A DNA stretch of 25,482 bases from Nitrospinaceae bacterium (GTDB lineage: Bacteria > Nitrospinota > Nitrospinia > Nitrospinales > VA-1): assembly GCA_029261675.1 (NCBI GenBank), contig JAJDBA010000344.1, forward strand, positions 1 through 25,482, written 5' to 3'. The notes below the pieces were generated by a model. It saw only the letters and a list, made by a program, of their open reading frames with translations, was not told the origin of the DNA and did no database searches. Below, piece after piece: positions 23,501-25,482 of this stretch. Within the stretch, counting starts at the first letter, position 1, and each line of letters begins with the position of its first letter. The translations under genes and the position numbers were made by a program.

Positions 23501-24774
23501 AAAGAATTAACGGATTTTAAAGATTCCTTTTCTTTGGATTTTATGTCCAATGCTATAGATTTAATTTCATTTTCAAATACATTAATCCGCTTGGTGGCCA
23601 AGTCCCACCAAACCGATGCGCCCATACCAAAACCAGCAATACGTAATCCATAAATAGCTTGCAACGAAGGGTTGTCATCGATGCTAACCGCTTTATCAAT
23701 TTTCTCAATGCGAGCCTCTTTTCCTCGCATTTCTTCAACCACTAATAACTTTTTCTTATATTTTCTTATCGTGTTGGAAATAATGGTTAGAAGGTTTCGC
23801 TCCATTGAGCTCACTTCTTCAAGCGCTTGATAAATTTGGATGGTTTTTTCAGCCTTTAAATAATTATCCTGAAATGCTTTCAGGTTTTCTTTTTTTCCAC
23901 GAATCACAAAGTTTTTAAAATTATGAATTAATCCACCATACCCCACCTGGCTCTGCAAAGAGCTCAGTAATTCATTTTTTTGAGATTTGTTAGTAATATT
24001 TTCTCGAGTTACTTTAAACCCTGAAATTTCTTCGTAGGCATTTATTCTTGTCAAAAACAGAGAATAGTCTTCAGAATTCATTAAAGTGGAGAGATCCCTT
24101 AGTAATTCGTTTTGAGAAGCTATGGAACTGATAATTTCCCTTAAATTTTCTGTACTGAGTTCTTTTGAAGCTAGAACAGCATTCACCGCTCCTCTTTCCC
24201 TTGAGGCATGCTCTTTTATCCAAAGAACAGATGAAAAACTACTGGCGAGATGTGATAGTTCAATATTAGAAGTCAATGCACGATAAAACTGTACCAGATT
24301 CAATGCAATACTATTGAACTCGGTGTAATAAGAAAAAATAAATTTTGTATCTAATCCATCTACAGATTTTCTAATGCTCGGAAGGAAATCAATTTCTACG
24401 CTTAACTTATTGAAACTGGGTTTTAGGCCCCAGTAATTATTTTTTACAGCAAGAACGCTAATATCTTTTCTGACAGCTACAATTACTTCATCGGTTTTTT
24501 TTCTTTGTGCGAATAAATCATTTTCGAACTCATTGCCTCCACTTCGCACAAAACCCAGACTTTGCCCACGTTCTGCCTGAAATTCATCAACCAGCCTAAT
24601 TAGATTTGTTGTCATCAATACAAAATCATTTGCCTCTTGTATTGCATTTCTTTCTTGCAGGTTTTTTGAAATTTGAAACCCACCCGTTAAAACAATCATT
24701 ATGGTGGGGACAATTATTAGCAGGAGCAGTTTATTTCTGACTAACAAATTATTTAGAAATCCGCTTATACTCAT
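20524..24774 (-). CDS. NIT-sensor hybrid histidine kinase (NIT-HAMP-PAS-GAF-PAS-HisKA-HATPase-REC)
   Basis: A 1416-aa membrane kinase. TM1 spans about 14-32. An extracytoplasmic nitrate/nitrite-sensing-type (NIT) helical domain shows FQAERGQSLGFV (about 65-76) and SRERGAVNAVLASKELS (about 191-207). TM2 is about 427-448, HAMP about 449-502, PAS about 505-628, GAF about 640-810 and a second PAS about 820-940 (DGIITIDEKG). HisKA has His968 (MSHEIRTPMN), then N, G1 (DTGNGI) and G2 (GGTGLGLAIS) boxes. A receiver follows (Asp1208-Asp1209, Asp1252, Lys1304). Residues about 1335-1416 form a helical acidic tail of no recognised family; no Hpt His is evident. The NIT domain suggests nitrate or nitrite sensing, but ligand is inferred. 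It is coupled to the REC-PAS gene. Confidence 0.93.
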   Translation of the reverse strand: MSISGFLNNLLVRNKLLLLIIVPTIMIVLTGGFQISKNLQERNAIQEANDFVLMTTNLIRLVDEFQAERGQSLGFVRSGGNEFENDLFAQRKKTDEVIVAVRKDISVLAVKNNYWGLKPSFNKLSVEIDFLPSIRKSVDGLDTKFIFSYYTEFNSIALNLVQFYRALTSNIELSHLASSFSSVLWIKEHASRERGAVNAVLASKELSTENLREIISSIASQNELLRDLSTLMNSEDYSLFLTRINAYEEISGFKVTRENITNKSQKNELLSSLQSQVGYGGLIHNFKNFVIRGKKENLKAFQDNYLKAEKTIQIYQALEEVSSMERNLLTIISNTIRKYKKKLLVVEEMRGKEARIEKIDKAVSIDDNPSLQAIYGLRIAGFGMGASVWWDLATKRINVFENEIKSIALDIKSKEKESLKSVNSFLIYHSIALFLILLIIITLVNLIIKRVSTQVMDIAMAMDKMRTDEGFRRAIDIKGDDEIATMARAFNSLILQRLETEEELKIVSKFNDLILSAVSEGIYGLDVNGNTTFVNSIGLKLLGYSLDEVMGKSQHSLIHYSRMDGSEYPREQCPISQTIQTGTPHREDNEVFWKKDGTPFPVEYTSNPIYQENNVVGAVVTFSDISDRLKAATELQRETDIISLLEKVGDEVNKDNSLEDTLKFSLEQICALTHWQIGHVYLFAKDRPDLLVSSKVWHLKDPNKYNKFKEVTEKTTFEKGIGLPGRVIESRKVEWITDVRVDPNFPRNKLSDSLLVKGGFAFPILVQDRVAGVLEFFSEDDFLTDTQERDDKFKDAATQIGIQLGRVIERQEMETKLLAEKSRTQAILDNVVDGIITIDEKGFVQSFNPASERIFGYSKNEVLGKNVKFLMPEPYHSEHDSYLKSYLTSGVAKIINIGREVEGLRKDKTVFPLELAISELYVGEDRIFTGIVRDISERKQFENQLKKTKEEAESANRAKSIFLANMSHEIRTPMNAVLGYSQILLRKKNLDQDTKESIQTIDNSGKNLLKLINEILDISKIEAGKTELNITGFDLKVLIDNLSSMFELRCKQKQLHWNVKGPSDSHMVLGDETKLRQILVNLLGNAIKFTESGEVSFFVTTLENNQFRFDIIDTGNGIPLEAQKKIFDPFQQDEEGSKKGGTGLGLAISKKYLELMGVDLILKSERNEGAQFQFTLTLPTSTQNISSNKYRSVLSLAPNFKVKALVVDDVKENRDVLSKLLSSTGVEVIEAENGKEGVEKTREHHPDIVFMDMRMPVMRGEEAAKLIQQEFGVDNIKLVSITASAFDLRRQDFLDLGFHDYISKPFKEEQIFQSLKELLNIEFIYEDENNETAEVETIESIDISDFSLPEKLINNIKTSADLYNVTELEKGIEEIALLEGEKEGLQSHLRVLLKNYDMDGILEAMNKVSIIKASIR

Positions 24775-24880
24775 TTTTTCAAGTATCCTATTAAAAATTG
24801 GAATTGATCAGTTAAAAAAACTACCCAGTCGGATTCATGACATTAATTTGTTAGTAAAGTTGAAATTAAGTTGATTAATA

Positions 24881-25482
24881 TTATTCTGAAATCACCTGAT
24901 TACGGCCGCTTTCTTTAGCTTTGTAAAGACGTTCATCTGCTAATTTCAAAAGATCCTCCAGTTTCATTTCTTTTCCGTTTTGACAAGCCACTCCAATGCT
25001 CATCGTTACTGAAATTTCATGGTCGTTGAAATTGAATTTTTCAGATTCTATGGCCTTTCGCATAGATTCAGCAGCCTTTTCTCCCCCTACCAAATTTGTT
25101 TCTGGCAAGACAATCAAAAACTCTTCGCCACCCCAACGGGCTAAAAAGTCCGCCTTTCGACATTTTTCTTTTAAAACTTGGGCCACTCTTTTTAGAACGA
25201 AGTCGCCCATATCATGTCCGTATTTATCGTTTACCTTTTTAAAAAAATCGATATCGAACATTAAGAGACAAAATACTTTTTCATATCTTTCATAGCGAAA
25301 TTGTTCGTTTTCTAAAATCTCTACCATGTCCCTTCGATTGGAAATTCCTGTTAGGGGATCTATTCTCGATATGGAGTCCAGCTCTTCAATTAATTGATTT
25401 TTTTCATGGATCAATTTAACAGTAGTGAGTTGATTTTTTACCCTTGCCACGACCTCCTTTTGTTGAAAGGGTTTGACAATAT
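24881..25482 (-). CDS. receiver-GGDEF diguanylate cyclase (PleD-like), N-terminus beyond the right edge
   Basis: The open frame continues to the last base and reads IVKPFQQKEVVARVKNQL upstream of the first possible start. This is the C-terminal end of a receiver domain with its invariant Lys-Pro, so the true gene begins outside the window, and a GTG at 25450 is not the start. A short helix (KLIHEKNQLIEELDSI) leads to a full GGDEF domain: DPLTGISNRR, FDIDFFKKVNDKYGHDMGD and the active motif RWGGEEF. The inhibitory I-site RxxD (RKAD) lies five residues upstream of GGEEF. It should make cyclic-di-GMP from two GTP on receiver phosphorylation. It lies 106 bp upstream of the NIT hybrid kinase on the same strand and is a likely pathway partner. 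Confidence 0.93.
   Translation of the reverse strand, partial: IVKPFQQKEVVARVKNQLTTVKLIHEKNQLIEELDSISRIDPLTGISNRRDMVEILENEQFRYERYEKVFCLLMFDIDFFKKVNDKYGHDMGDFVLKRVAQVLKEKCRKADFLARWGGEEFLIVLPETNLVGGEKAAESMRKAIESEKFNFNDHEISVTMSIGVACQNGKEMKLEDLLKLADERLYKAKESGRNQVISE

Noticed and set aside
25419..25450. GTG at 25450 as the start of a short stand-alone GGDEF protein, with AGGAGG just upstream
   Set aside because: The frame continues to the window edge and encodes the end of a receiver domain (VKPF). The AGGAGG is too close to the GTG and lies inside coding sequence.
1..25482. CRISPR array or defence island
   Set aside because: No regularly spaced repeats, and no nuclease, toxin, Cas or restriction genes were recognised.

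Overview
The window (25,482 bp) is bacterial chromosomal DNA from a diderm. It encodes a tripartite RND efflux pump with an outer-membrane factor, lipoprotein signal peptides, and a high density of PAS/receiver/histidine-kinase proteins. Base composition is AT-leaning and genes use ATG, GTG and TTG starts. A Nitrospinota-like or deep Desulfobacterota-like source fits the gene mix, but this is only an impression; the sequence holds no rRNA or other firm taxonomic marker.

Left part (1-5.4 kb): a type IIA topoisomerase subunit A (ParC-like, minus strand, running off the left edge) faces a 395-bp divergent intergenic region. A plus-strand pair follows: a DUF59-Mrp (ApbC) Fe-S carrier and a small cysteine-rich DUF971 protein, together resembling a split version of plant HCF101. 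A strong rho-independent terminator closes this side. Convergent to it on the minus strand are a YciA-like acyl-CoA thioesterase and an FkbM methyltransferase whose start and stop codons overlap.

Middle (5.5-15.1 kb): a minus-strand operon reads receiver-only response regulator, NodT-type outer-membrane lipoprotein, HlyD-type adaptor lipoprotein, HAE1-family RND pump. Upstream lie a RibD-C/DHFR-like reductase and a membrane PAS histidine kinase, a possible but unproven partner of the regulator. Divergent from the kinase is a membrane-anchored trypsin-fold protein that has lost part of its catalytic triad.

Right-centre (15.2-19.7 kb): a SelO pseudokinase AMPylase overlaps a small exported protein of unknown function. 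Then come a minus-strand pair (55-aa helical protein plus a degenerate receiver), an exported seven-bladed Vgb-like propeller and an EthD-domain protein. The plus-strand genes look more GC-rich than their surroundings. The stretch ends in a lone 3' half of a tRNA gene (anticodon loop to CCA), the classical footprint of a tRNA-targeting integrase.

Right end (19.7-25.5 kb): a minus-strand signalling cassette reads receiver-GGDEF diguanylate cyclase (cut by the window edge), a 1416-aa NIT-HAMP-PAS-GAF-PAS hybrid histidine kinase, and a REC-PAS response regulator translationally coupled to it. It suggests sensing of nitrate/nitrite or a similar ligand feeding phosphorelay and cyclic-di-GMP outputs.

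No CRISPR array, complete RNA gene, transposase or integrase gene was seen.
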